This document shows positions 17,658 through 25,441 of a DNA stretch of 64,000 nt, in pieces. Location of the stretch: contig JAEZFW010000049.1 in NCBI GenBank assembly GCA_023417315.1, positions 124,001 to 188,000 of the forward strand, given 5' to 3'. The translations under genes and the position numbers were made by a program. Below the pieces are notes generated by a model. The model was not told where the DNA came from. It made no database searches and saw only the letters and a program-made list of their open reading frames with translations. Each line of letters opens with the position of its first letter. The stretch's first letter is position 1. The stretch comes from Pseudomonadota bacterium. GTDB lineage: Bacteria > Pseudomonadota > Gammaproteobacteria > Steroidobacterales > Steroidobacteraceae.

Positions 17658-19229
17658 ATGAGCACCGCGCAATCTCTGGCTGACTTGTTGGAGGCTTCAG
17701 CACGCAAGGACCCGCAGAAGATTGCTGTGACGGTGCCCGGCGGACGCAGCATCACGTATGCGCAGTTGTCGACGCTATCCGATCTGCTGCGCGATCGCTT
17801 GATGCATATGGGCGTTCGTCGCGGAGATCGGGTGGGTCTGCGTCTGCACAAATGCATCGAGTCGGTTGCCACCATCTTTGGTGTCCTGAAGGCGGGCGCG
17901 GCCTATGTGCCGGTCGATGCGGAATCGCCAGCGAGTCGCGGTGCATACATCTTGAACGATTGCTCCGTGCGAGTCCTGGTGACGGAGCGCGAGATAGCAG
18001 ACGAGATCGAGGGCGAGCTCAGCAAGCTGCACGCTGCGCCCAGGATCTTGGCTCTCGATTCGACTGCCTCTCAACCGCTCCAAGCGTTGCTCGGTTCGTT
18101 GCAAGTTGCCGATCCTGCTTATTCGCACGACTCCTCCGTGCCGGTGGAGAGAGACGACATTGCTTACATCCTGTACACGTCGGGATCAACGGGGAACCCG
18201 AAGGGTGTCGTGCTTACGCATGGGAACGCCTTGAGTTTCATCGATTGGTGTAGCGACACGTTCGAGCCCTCAGCGCACGATCGCTTCTCGTCGCACGCAC
18301 CTTTTCATTTCGATCTCTCGATCCTGGATCTCTACGTCTCCCTCAAGCACGGCGCGACGCTGGTGCTCATTGGAGAGACACTCGGAAAGGATCCGCTGAA
18401 GCTCGCTGCCACGATCGCCAGCGAGCGAATTAGCGTGTGGTACTCGACGCCATCGATCCTGAGCCTGCTTGCGAACTACGGAAAGTTGGCGAAGTACGAC
18501 TTCAGCGCGCTGCGTATGGTGTTCTTCGCTGGCGAGGTATTTCCGATTGCACAGTACCGCGCGCTGTGCACATTCTGGAAGAGCCCGCGCTATTTCAATC
18601 TCTACGGACCCACAGAGACGAATGTATGTACGTGGTTCGAAGTGCCTGGTGACTCTGACATCGAGCGAATGTCCACGTTCCCGATCGGACACATGTGTGC
18701 GCCGAATCGTGGGCTCGTAGTGAATGAGCAGGGAAGTCCAGTTGCCCCAGGTGAACCTGGCGAGCTTCTGGTTTCCGGGCCCAACGTCATGCGTGGCTAC
18801 TGGAATTTACCCGAGCAGAACGCCCGCGCGTTCTTCGTGGATGACATCGGAAGCCGGTGGTATCGCACCGGCGACATCGTGTGCGAAGAGACGGAAGTCG
18901 GGTATCGCTATATCAGTCGACGCGACCGAATGGTCAAACGTCGAGGCTACCGTGTGGAGCTGGGGGAAATCGAAGTCGCCATGCTTCGACATCCCGACAT
19001 CAGGGAGGCCGCTGTGATCGCTGCGCCAGATCCAGAATCGGGAGTACGCGTGTTCGCGTTCGTCGCCTGCCGAGAACACAAGACCCTCACCAAGATCGCC
19101 TTGAAGGTGCACGGTGCCCAGACGTTGCCGCCCTACATGATCCCGGATGTGTTCGAGGTGCTCGAGGCCTTGCCACGAACCTCGACGGACAAGATCGACT
19201 ATCAGAGCTTGAAGCGGCTCGTGACCTGA
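17658..19229 (+). CDS. free-standing amino-acid adenylation enzyme, probable L-prolyl-carrier ligase
   Basis: A 523-residue adenylation enzyme without fused carrier or condensation domain. Core motifs are YILYTSGSTGNPKGVVLTHG (A3), NLYGPTETNVC (A5), WYRTGDIVC (A7), RRDRMVKRRGYRVELGEIE (A8) and the A10 lysine K512 in TSTDKID. Reading the eight variable pocket positions against the GrsA numbering gives D219, L220, L223, Y262, F289, A291, L315, V323, C324 plus K512. As I recall, free-standing L-proline enzymes of pyrrole pathways (PltF, RedM, CloN4) have D-L-(L/F)-Y-L-A-L-V-C, one difference. The segment SSHAPFHFDLSILDLY is also typical of that group. It lies 4 bases after the carrier gene. A D-alanine (DltA-like) ligase is the main alternative. 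Confidence 0.82.
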   Translation: MSTAQSLADLLEASARKDPQKIAVTVPGGRSITYAQLSTLSDLLRDRLMHMGVRRGDRVGLRLHKCIESVATIFGVLKAGAAYVPVDAESPASRGAYILNDCSVRVLVTEREIADEIEGELSKLHAAPRILALDSTASQPLQALLGSLQVADPAYSHDSSVPVERDDIAYILYTSGSTGNPKGVVLTHGNALSFIDWCSDTFEPSAHDRFSSHAPFHFDLSILDLYVSLKHGATLVLIGETLGKDPLKLAATIASERISVWYSTPSILSLLANYGKLAKYDFSALRMVFFAGEVFPIAQYRALCTFWKSPRYFNLYGPTETNVCTWFEVPGDSDIERMSTFPIGHMCAPNRGLVVNEQGSPVAPGEPGELLVSGPNVMRGYWNLPEQNARAFFVDDIGSRWYRTGDIVCEETEVGYRYISRRDRMVKRRGYRVELGEIEVAMLRHPDIREAAVIAAPDPESGVRVFAFVACREHKTLTKIALKVHGAQTLPPYMIPDVFEVLEALPRTSTDKIDYQSLKRLVT

Positions 19230-19239
19230 CGCGCGCAGG

Positions 19240-19968
19240 TCAACCTGTACCGCGCATGGCGTACCAGAGACGGCCGAGATACTCGTGAACGGCCAGATCG
19301 GAGACGGCGAGCGACTCGGGGCGCGGTTGCCATTCTGCGTCGCGCCAGCTCTTAGGTCCTTGGTGATCGGTCGGTACCGGAATCGCGCGCAGCCCGAAGC
19401 TTGCCATCGCTGCAAGCGCTCGGGGCATGTGACCTCCAGAGGTCACCAGCAGGAAGTCGTCCTTCCCAACCAGCGCTCGAATGTGCTCGGCGCTCTGCGC
19501 GGTTGACTTGGACTTCGATTCAATCTTGATGCGCTCGGAAGGGACGCCCAGTTGCGCCATGACCGCGGCCATGACATCTGCAGCGACCGCTTCACCCGTG
19601 ACGATGACGTCGCAGTCGGGTCGCTGCCGAAAGAGCTCGAGCCCCATGAGCACGCGATACGCGGACGATGCATTCATTCGACCGCTGAGTGGCATATTGG
19701 AATCGTGCGAAGCCCAACCTGTGAGCACGACGATATGTTTCGCGTTCGGATACTGCCGGCCGTCGTGAACGGTTGCCGATGAATATTCGAGCGGGCTCAT
19801 TAGGAGAGTCGCGACCTTGCCTGAAGAGAACACGAGTAAGATGAAACCCGAGAGCGCGAGCAACGGCCATGATGCCGCGCGAGTGCGGGTCCATGTGCGT
19901 GCGAGAATGCCTAGCACAAAGAGTGCAAAGGCAAAGCCGGACGGCAACACCAAGCTGGTCAGCGACAT
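19240..19968 (-). CDS. YdcF/ElyC-family (DUF218) membrane protein
   Basis: A 242-residue protein with two N-terminal membrane segments (about residues 5-22 and 33-53) and a periplasmic DUF218 domain. The domain shows IVVLTGWASHDSN, CDVIVTGEAVAADVMA, ESKSKSTAQSAEHIRAL and FLLVTSGGHMPRALAAMASF, matching the ElyC/SanA-like pattern. ElyC-type proteins influence envelope and undecaprenyl-phosphate-linked sugar metabolism; members often sit in EPS loci. It is convergent with the adenylation gene (10 bases between their ends), marks the right border of the EPS locus, and is divergent from the sugar dehydrogenase gene. The usual ElyC GG-motif proline variant is not obvious, so exact subfamily is open. 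Confidence 0.8.
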   Translation of the reverse strand: MSLTSLVLPSGFAFALFVLGILARTWTRTRAASWPLLALSGFILLVFSSGKVATLLMSPLEYSSATVHDGRQYPNAKHIVVLTGWASHDSNMPLSGRMNASSAYRVLMGLELFRQRPDCDVIVTGEAVAADVMAAVMAQLGVPSERIKIESKSKSTAQSAEHIRALVGKDDFLLVTSGGHMPRALAAMASFGLRAIPVPTDHQGPKSWRDAEWQPRPESLAVSDLAVHEYLGRLWYAMRGTG

Positions 19969-20019
19969 CTGTTCTTCTCTGAGTTGTTACTAGGAATTGC
20001 TACTGGTGCGGGTTACGAG

Positions 20020-21156
20020 ATGCTACACAGTCGACGTGATTCTTGTTTGTTGAAGACGGTCCTGGTTCTCTCGAGCGTGTCGTGGTTCGCGTGCGCGACC
20101 GCAGCGCAATCGCATGCCGTTCGTACCGAGACAGTGGCCGAGGGACTCGAGCATCCCTGGAGTCTCGCCTTCCTTCCCAACGGAAATATGTTGGTGACCG
20201 AGCGCCCTGGCCGCCTGCGCCGCGTCGATGCGAACGGACGCGTATCCAAGCCGTTTGACGGCGTTCCCGAAGTGGCCGCTGTTGGACAAGGCGGGCTGCT
20301 CGACGTCGCGATTGCGCCTGATTTCGAAACGTCGCGGCTCATCTATTTTTCGTATTCGGAGCCGCGCGACGGCGGTAACGGGACCGCGGTCGCGCGTGCG
20401 CGGCTCAACGAAGACCGCCTCGAAGATCTTTCGGTGGTATTTCGCCAGCAGCCTGCTGTCGATAGCCCCGCTCATTTCGGTTCGCGTCTCGTGTTCTCGA
20501 AGGGGTCGCTGTTCGTGACGCTAGGCGAACGCGGGCACAAGCATTTCACTATTCGTGCGCAAGATCTCGAGACGCACTTCGGAAAGATCGTCCGAATCGG
20601 TCTCGATGGGAGCGTGCCGGCGGACAATCCCTTCGTGAACGTTCCTGGCGCGCGGCCCGAGGTGTGGTCGTACGGGCATCGCAACGTACAAGGCGCTGCT
20701 CTGCACCCCGAAACAGGAGAGTTGTGGATCACGGAGCATGGGCCGAAGGGGGGCGATGAGCTTAACTTCGTTCGCGCAGGTGCGAATTATGGTTGGCCAC
20801 TGGTCACATACGGGATTGCGTATAACGGCGAGCGAATAGGAGTAGGCGAGGAGCGCGTCGGTATCGAGAAACCAATCAAGCACTGGGTGCCTTCGATCGG
20901 CACGAGCGGTCTCGCGTTCTATAGCGGTGAGCGATTCCCGAGGTGGAGAGGCAATCTGTTCGTAGGCGGGTTGTATGGCGTGCTCGTCCGCTTGCAGCTC
21001 GAGCAGCAACGTGTCGTCAGCGAGGAGATCTTGCTGCGCGATCTCAAGGAGCGCATTCGCGATGTTCGCGAAGGTCCGGATGGCTACCTGTACGTGCTCA
21101 CGGATAGTCCGCGTGGGCGCGTCATTCGTTTGACGCCGGAAAGCCCTCGGTCCTGA
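20020..21156 (+). CDS. secreted PQQ-dependent aldose sugar dehydrogenase (YliI/Asd-like)
   Basis: A 378-residue six-bladed beta-propeller protein of the soluble glucose/sorbosone dehydrogenase family, which oxidises aldoses in the periplasm with PQQ. The start at ATG 20020 gives a proper signal peptide (LLKTVLVLSSVSWFACATAA); an upstream in-frame TTG at 19984 does not. Family motifs are GLEHPWSLAFLPNGNMLVTE near the mature N terminus, GQGGLLDVAIAPDF, GHRNVQGAALHPETGELW, EHGPKGGDELNFVRAGANYG and the WVPSIGTSGLAFYSGERFP blade. Length matches E. coli YliI. It is monocistronic and 139 bases before the PEP-CTERM gene; a functional link to the EPS locus is not evident. Confidence 0.87.
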   Translation: MLHSRRDSCLLKTVLVLSSVSWFACATAAQSHAVRTETVAEGLEHPWSLAFLPNGNMLVTERPGRLRRVDANGRVSKPFDGVPEVAAVGQGGLLDVAIAPDFETSRLIYFSYSEPRDGGNGTAVARARLNEDRLEDLSVVFRQQPAVDSPAHFGSRLVFSKGSLFVTLGERGHKHFTIRAQDLETHFGKIVRIGLDGSVPADNPFVNVPGARPEVWSYGHRNVQGAALHPETGELWITEHGPKGGDELNFVRAGANYGWPLVTYGIAYNGERIGVGEERVGIEKPIKHWVPSIGTSGLAFYSGERFPRWRGNLFVGGLYGVLVRLQLEQQRVVSEEILLRDLKERIRDVREGPDGYLYVLTDSPRGRVIRLTPESPRS

Positions 21157-21237
21157 CTGTCGAGAACCCTAACAGGATCGTGGACTCGACTAGGCGAGCT
21201 GTAAGTAAGTAACTGAACTTAGAGAAGATTGTGGGCG

Positions 21238-21253
21238 TGGCATGGATGCTGCT
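21238..21253 (+). promoter_or_regulatory. sigma-54 (RpoN) promoter of the PEP-CTERM gene
   Basis: TGGCATGGATGCTGCT matches the consensus TGGCACGRNNNTTGCW at all but two positions, with the invariant GG (-24) and GC (-12) exactly 10 bases apart. Transcription should start near 21263, giving a leader of about 30 bases before ATG 21296. The facing gene at 21963-23381 encodes a sigma-54 activator. PEP-CTERM genes in other bacteria are known to depend on RpoN and a PrsK/PrsR-type two-component pair. Confidence 0.72.
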
Positions 21254-21295
21254 TGCTTTGCAGCACAACTTACGTCGCCGAAGAAGGTCGAGACA

Positions 21296-21889
21296 ATGCT
21301 CCGAACACTGACAGCCGCAGCTCTTTTGATCTGCTCGCTGGCCGCACACGCGGTCCCCGTGAATTTCAATCTTGCCTCAGGGCCGACGTCCTGGGTTTCC
21401 GTGTCCGAGAGCTGCGATACACGCTCCTGCGACCTCAATGCCGCTCTGAACCCGAACCTCGGGAATCTCAGCGCTACATTGAATCCGGGCCAGTCATGGA
21501 GCTTCGACTTCTTCGACCTGAGCTTCTCGGGTAGCGGCTCAGGAACGGTCCAAGCATCGCTCGGCTTCGATGCCCCAACGGGTTCGCCGAACGCCGGCGG
21601 GGGTGGATCTGGCAGCTTCTGGACCTTCCTCGGGATCTTCTCGGGTGGTGACTTGGTCTGGAACACCCAGCCCGATCCGGTTTCCTTGCTCGATGGCACG
21701 CTCTTCACCGTCCGCTTCTCGGATCTGCACGGCCTGACTTGGGGTTCGGCTGCTACAGTGCGCGGCACGATCACATTGGTTCAGGGACCGGGCTCGGTCT
21801 CAGTGCCGGAGCCGGGCACGATGGGTCTGCTCGGGCTGGGCTTGCTTGGCATCGGGCTCGGCGCTCGCCGTCGCAAGCAGCGCGCCTGA
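21296..21889 (+). CDS. PEP-CTERM sorting domain protein
   Basis: A 197-residue secreted protein. The start at 21296 (MLRTLTAAALLICSLAAHA) gives a clean signal peptide, and an upstream in-frame ATG at 21242 lies inside the sigma-54 promoter. The middle is rich in Ser, Gly, Asn and Asp, with two cysteines near the mature N terminus (SCDTRSCD). The C terminus is a textbook PEP-CTERM signal: VPEPGT, a hydrophobic helix (MGLLGLGLLGIGLGA), then RRRKQRA. Exosortase cleaves after such a motif and releases the protein to the envelope or EPS matrix. No exosortase is encoded in this window. The function of the mature region is unknown; the protein probably accompanies the EPS made by the locus at 1-19968. 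Confidence 0.88.
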   Translation: MLRTLTAAALLICSLAAHAVPVNFNLASGPTSWVSVSESCDTRSCDLNAALNPNLGNLSATLNPGQSWSFDFFDLSFSGSGSGTVQASLGFDAPTGSPNAGGGGSGSFWTFLGIFSGGDLVWNTQPDPVSLLDGTLFTVRFSDLHGLTWGSAATVRGTITLVQGPGSVSVPEPGTMGLLGLGLLGIGLGARRRKQRA

Positions 21890-21907
21890 GCGAACCGATC
21901 GCATACG

Positions 21908-21936
21908 AAAAAGCCCCGCGTAAGCGGGGCTTTTCT
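21908..21936. terminator. strong bidirectional rho-independent terminator
   Basis: An 11-base stem (AAAAGCCCCGC with GCGGGGCTTTT) and a GTAA loop, with T-rich runs on both strands. It sits between the 3' ends of the PEP-CTERM gene and the opposing glrR gene and should terminate both. Confidence 0.9.
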
Positions 21937-21962
21937 TTTGGGCGACCTATAAGTGTGCCGTC

Positions 21963-23381
21963 TCACCTCTGCTTGAAATCCTCCGGCGTCAACTGATGCC
22001 GAGCAAGCAGCTTGTAGAAGTCCGTTCGGTTTCGTTTCGCCAGCCGCGCCGCCTGACTCACGTTGCCGCCGGTGATCTGCAGGATCTGCGACAGATAGTT
22101 GCGAGTGAATTCGTCGCGAGCCTCATCGAATGAGGGGAGACGGCTCGGCCCGCCGCCGAGCGCGGCTTGGACGAGCTCGGCGCTGATGATCGGGCTCGTC
22201 GCGAGGGCGACGTTCTGACGTACGACGTTTTCGAGCTGGCGCACATTGCCGGGCCACTCGGCGCTCACTAGGAGCTCCACAGCTTCAGGGGCGTAGATGT
22301 GGCGAGGTTGTCCCGTCTCTTGCGCCACCTTCTCCAAGAAGTGCGAGATCAATAGCGGCACATCTTCCCGACGCTTCGCGAGCGAGGGCATTTCGATGTG
22401 CACGACATTCAGTCGATAGTAGAGATCCTCGCGGAAATGCCCGCCCATGATGAGCTGCTTCAGATCGCGGTGCGTCGCCGAGATGATTCGGACGTTGACC
22501 GTCGTCGCTTCAGTGCTGCCAACCGGGCGCACTTGATTTTCCTGTAGCACGCGCAGCAGCTTCACCTGCAGGCGCATCGGCATATCGCCGATCTCATCGA
22601 GCATCAGCGTGCCGCCATCGGCCGCTTGGAACAGGCCGCGATGCTCGCGAATGGCGCCGGTGAATGCGCCCTTCACGTGGCCGAACAGCTCACTCTCGAG
22701 CAGATTCTCCGCCATCGCACTGCAGTTGATGGCCACGAAGGGGCGATTGCGACGGGGGCTTGCTTTGTGGATCGCACGGGCGAGCAGCTCTTTACCGGTC
22801 CCGCTTTCGCCTGTGATCATCACGCGTGCATCGGTACCGGCGACCATATGCGCCTGGGCAAGACGCTCTTCCATGATCGTGCTGCGGGTGACGATCTCGC
22901 TGCGCCAATCTTCTGTCGTGTCTGCGAAACCTGAAACCTTCAGCGCCTTTTGCACCTGATCGAGCAACTCTTGTTTATCGACCGGCTTGGTGAGGAACGC
23001 GAACGCTCCGCTCTGAGTCGCTTGAACGGCATCCGGAATGGTGCCGTGTGCAGTCAGGATGATGACGCGCAGACCAGGCGCGCGGCTCTGGATCTCTTTG
23101 AGCAGCCCAATGCCGTCCATTTGATCCATCCGCAAATCCGTGATCACCAGATCCGGACGGACGCGCGAAAGTGCTGCGAGCGCAGCAGCCGCGCTCTCGA
23201 CAGCTTCTACGTCGTAATTTTCGGCGCGAAGACGAATCGTGAGCAGCCGCAGCAGCCCAGGATCATCGTCAACGACCAGCAGTCGGGCCTTGCGTTTCAC
23301 TTGGGAGGGCGGAGGAGTCACGATTGCCAGGGGGCGTGGGACTGCGTTCAATGATGGACCTCTCGATTTCTTTGATCGCAT
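21963..23381 (-). CDS. glrR: sigma-54-dependent response regulator, GlrR/QseF type
   Basis: A 472-residue NtrC-family regulator: receiver (about residues 33-145, phospho-acceptor D82 in LVITDLRM, conserved Lys in LTKPVDK), AAA+ domain with Walker A GESGTGKE, the sigma-54-contacting GAFTGA loop, and ALLDEIGDM-type Walker B (LMLDEIGDMP), and a C-terminal Fis-like helix-turn-helix (GGNVSQAARLAKRNRTDFYK). Gene order glrK-qseG-glrR is the enterobacterial one, where GlrR activates the sRNA gene glmY and rpoE from sigma-54 promoters. The start is uncertain: ATG 23381 overlaps qseG by 113 bases, TTG 23351 is preceded by GAGAGG, and GTG codons lie closer to the receiver. It may also act on the RpoN promoter at 21238. 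Confidence 0.88.
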   Translation of the reverse strand: MRSKKSRGPSLNAVPRPLAIVTPPPSQVKRKARLLVVDDDPGLLRLLTIRLRAENYDVEAVESAAAALAALSRVRPDLVITDLRMDQMDGIGLLKEIQSRAPGLRVIILTAHGTIPDAVQATQSGAFAFLTKPVDKQELLDQVQKALKVSGFADTTEDWRSEIVTRSTIMEERLAQAHMVAGTDARVMITGESGTGKELLARAIHKASPRRNRPFVAINCSAMAENLLESELFGHVKGAFTGAIREHRGLFQAADGGTLMLDEIGDMPMRLQVKLLRVLQENQVRPVGSTEATTVNVRIISATHRDLKQLIMGGHFREDLYYRLNVVHIEMPSLAKRREDVPLLISHFLEKVAQETGQPRHIYAPEAVELLVSAEWPGNVRQLENVVRQNVALATSPIISAELVQAALGGGPSRLPSFDEARDEFTRNYLSQILQITGGNVSQAARLAKRNRTDFYKLLARHQLTPEDFKQR

Positions 23382-23973
23382 CCAGCTTTTGCTGGGCCTC
23401 GGCGAGGGCGCGGCGAAGTCGAGCGTTCTCCTCGAGTTGTGCCTGCACGCGTCTATCCGAGTTTGCCTGCGACCGGCTGCGGTCGTCGAGTGTCGCCAGC
23501 AGCCGACGATTCTCAGCCTCTAGTTTCAAGCGAACATCTGTCTCATGCAACAAAACAGAAGCGAACGTGCGCTCTTCTTGCGTCATTCGCTCGGGTGTCG
23601 CGAGGAGCGTTTCAAGTAGGCGTTTGCCTTCACTCGGGCTCGCAGCCGGATGCGCCGGTGTCACGAGTGCGACGGCATAACGCAGCGTGCTTGCCGTGGT
23701 CGGCGCCCGCGTGAATTCTTGCTCGACTTCGTAGAAAACATCGGCTTGGCGCGCAGGGTCTGCACTTGCGAGCCCGTTCATCGTTTCGAGATAGGCACGG
23801 ATCGAGCTGTCCGTTGTGTGCACAACGGTGGGCGGTGCGGGCGGGGGCGCTTCGCTCAACCGCTCAACTAACTGACAACCCGACGACATCAGCACCAACG
23901 TAACGACGATGACGGCGAACGCGCGATTCGCCAGTCCTCCTCGTCGATCGTTATGCCTCATGTCGTTCATCAT
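23269..23973 (-). CDS. qseG: QseG-like outer-membrane lipoprotein
   Basis: A 234-residue lipoprotein: positively charged N terminus, hydrophobic stretch VIVVTLVLMSSGC with the lipobox cysteine, then a proline-rich linker. The C-terminal half is coiled coil (about residues 125-205, EENARLRRALAEAQQKLDAI). In enterobacteria QseG is the outer-membrane lipoprotein that interacts with and activates the QseE/GlrK kinase. Position supports the call: its ATG overlaps the stop of the kinase gene (ATGATG/TGA) and its 3' end lies within the start region of glrR. The sequence itself is weakly conserved in this family, so the call rests largely on gene order plus lipobox and coiled coil. Confidence 0.75.
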   Translation of the reverse strand: MMNDMRHNDRRGGLANRAFAVIVVTLVLMSSGCQLVERLSEAPPPAPPTVVHTTDSSIRAYLETMNGLASADPARQADVFYEVEQEFTRAPTTASTLRYAVALVTPAHPAASPSEGKRLLETLLATPERMTQEERTFASVLLHETDVRLKLEAENRRLLATLDDRSRSQANSDRRVQAQLEENARLRRALAEAQQKLDAIKEIERSIIERSPTPPGNRDSSALPSETQGPTAGR

Positions 23974-25424
23974 GCTGGTTCTGCTTCCATGCTTGGCGCG
24001 AGCGGCAATCGAATACGGAAATGCGCGCCCGGGTACACGCCGTCCAAGATCTCAATGGACCCGCCGTGCGCCTGCACGAACTCGTTTACCACTGACAACC
24101 CGATGCCTGTGCCTTTCAAATGACCCGCTATCGGCGCGCGCCCTGAATAGAAAGCTTCGAATATGGCGCCACGCTCTTCTTTACTGATGCCCGGCCCGGT
24201 GTCCGCCACATCAAGCACGAGCACGTCGTTCTCCGAGTGCGCGTGGATGTAGATCGTCCCGCCGCGAGGGCTGTATTTGAGCGCATTCGACAGCAGGTTG
24301 TCCAAGATAAGCTTCAATTTCGCGCGATCTGCTCGCAGTTCGACGTCCTGGACCTTCAAATCGAGATGGACGCGCTGTGCGAGCAGCGTGAGCTGATGCG
24401 TCTCGAGCGCGGACTTGATCAGAGGCCGCAGCCGGAACTCGCTGATTTCGAGTCCGGAGTGACGCGCCTGCCAGGCGCTGAAGGAGAGCAGGTTCTCGAT
24501 GAGCTGCTGTAGCTTGATGCCGTTGTCGCGCAAGATCGTCGTAACTTCGCGTTGAGCGCTGTCGAGCTCGCCGACTGCGCCGTCCATCAATAACTCCGTG
24601 CCTTCGCGAATGCTCGCAAGCGGTGTCTTGAGCTCGTGCGACATGTGACGCAGGAACCGGTTGCGCTCCTGCGCAAGCTCGAGCAATCGAATTCGAAGCC
24701 ATTCGAGCTGACGGCCCAGGTCTTCCAGGTCGGTCGGGCCTCGGACGGCAATGGGTTTGGAGAACGTACCCTTGCCGAGCTGACTGATCGCGTTGTCGAT
24801 TTGGCGAATCGGCCTCAGCAGGACGAATGTGAACAATGTGACGAGCGCGGCCGTGAGAAGGATGACGGCGGCCGACTGCCAGAATAGGTACTGCTGTGTT
24901 TCTGCCGTAGCCGCTTGCAGCCCAGAGAGTCCGGATTCGACTTGTTCGTTCGTTGCAGCAGAAAGCTGGAATGCTGCCGCCCACATCGAATCGAATGCAT
25001 CGACGGCATCGGCGATCGCTTCGGGCGTTTGTGGCACGCGAGCCATGAGCGCGGCATCGACGCGACGCAACGCACCGCGCATAGCGCTGACGTGCGTGGT
25101 TCGGAATGGATCGTCCGCGACGGCCTCGATGGTTTCGAGCGTGACCAGCAATCGCTCGCGACCTTCGCGGTACACCTGCAGCAACGCGGGATCGTTGAGG
25201 ACCTGATACAGCTTCGCGCTGCGTTCCATCGGCGCGATCTGCTGGAAGAGTTGCTGAGTGTAGTGCGTCGTCTCGACGCCGCTTCTTACGAGCGTTTCAC
25301 TCTGACGCGCGAGATCTCGCACTTTCGTCGCGCCGATCACGACCGCGAGCAACAGCGGCACGGTGACGAGTGCGAAGCCTGTGAGCAGCAGGCTGTTGAG
25401 CGATTTGGGCCGTGGCCAGCGCAT
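23970..25424 (-). CDS. glrK: sensor histidine kinase, GlrK/QseE type
   Basis: A 484-residue inner-membrane kinase. TM1 is at residues 11-31 (LLLTGFALVTVPLLLAVVIG), a helical periplasmic sensor region follows to about 180, TM2 at 183-203, then a HAMP segment (LLRPIRQIDNAISQLGKGTF). The phospho-acceptor H263 is in RHMSHELKTPLASI. ATPase boxes are LDNLLSNALKYSP (N), DTGPGISKEER (G1) and GTGIGLSVVNEF (G2). It pairs with the GlrR-type regulator two genes downstream and with the QseG-like lipoprotein, whose start codon overlaps this gene's stop. GalE ends 17 bases upstream, so the four genes probably form one operon. The signal sensed is likely envelope-related by family knowledge. Confidence 0.87.
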   Translation of the reverse strand: MRWPRPKSLNSLLLTGFALVTVPLLLAVVIGATKVRDLARQSETLVRSGVETTHYTQQLFQQIAPMERSAKLYQVLNDPALLQVYREGRERLLVTLETIEAVADDPFRTTHVSAMRGALRRVDAALMARVPQTPEAIADAVDAFDSMWAAAFQLSAATNEQVESGLSGLQAATAETQQYLFWQSAAVILLTAALVTLFTFVLLRPIRQIDNAISQLGKGTFSKPIAVRGPTDLEDLGRQLEWLRIRLLELAQERNRFLRHMSHELKTPLASIREGTELLMDGAVGELDSAQREVTTILRDNGIKLQQLIENLLSFSAWQARHSGLEISEFRLRPLIKSALETHQLTLLAQRVHLDLKVQDVELRADRAKLKLILDNLLSNALKYSPRGGTIYIHAHSENDVLVLDVADTGPGISKEERGAIFEAFYSGRAPIAGHLKGTGIGLSVVNEFVQAHGGSIEILDGVYPGAHFRIRLPLAPSMEAEPA

Positions 25425-25441
25425 GCGTGTTTAGGCCGCTT

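Noticed and set aside
14818..19229. True dlt operon (D-alanylation of teichoic acid)
   Set aside because: Organism looks Gram-negative, the set includes a dehydrogenase with no Dlt role, and the adenylation pocket reads as proline rather than D-alanine.
21242..21295. Upstream start of the PEP-CTERM protein
   Set aside because: It lies in the sigma-54 promoter and would destroy the signal peptide.
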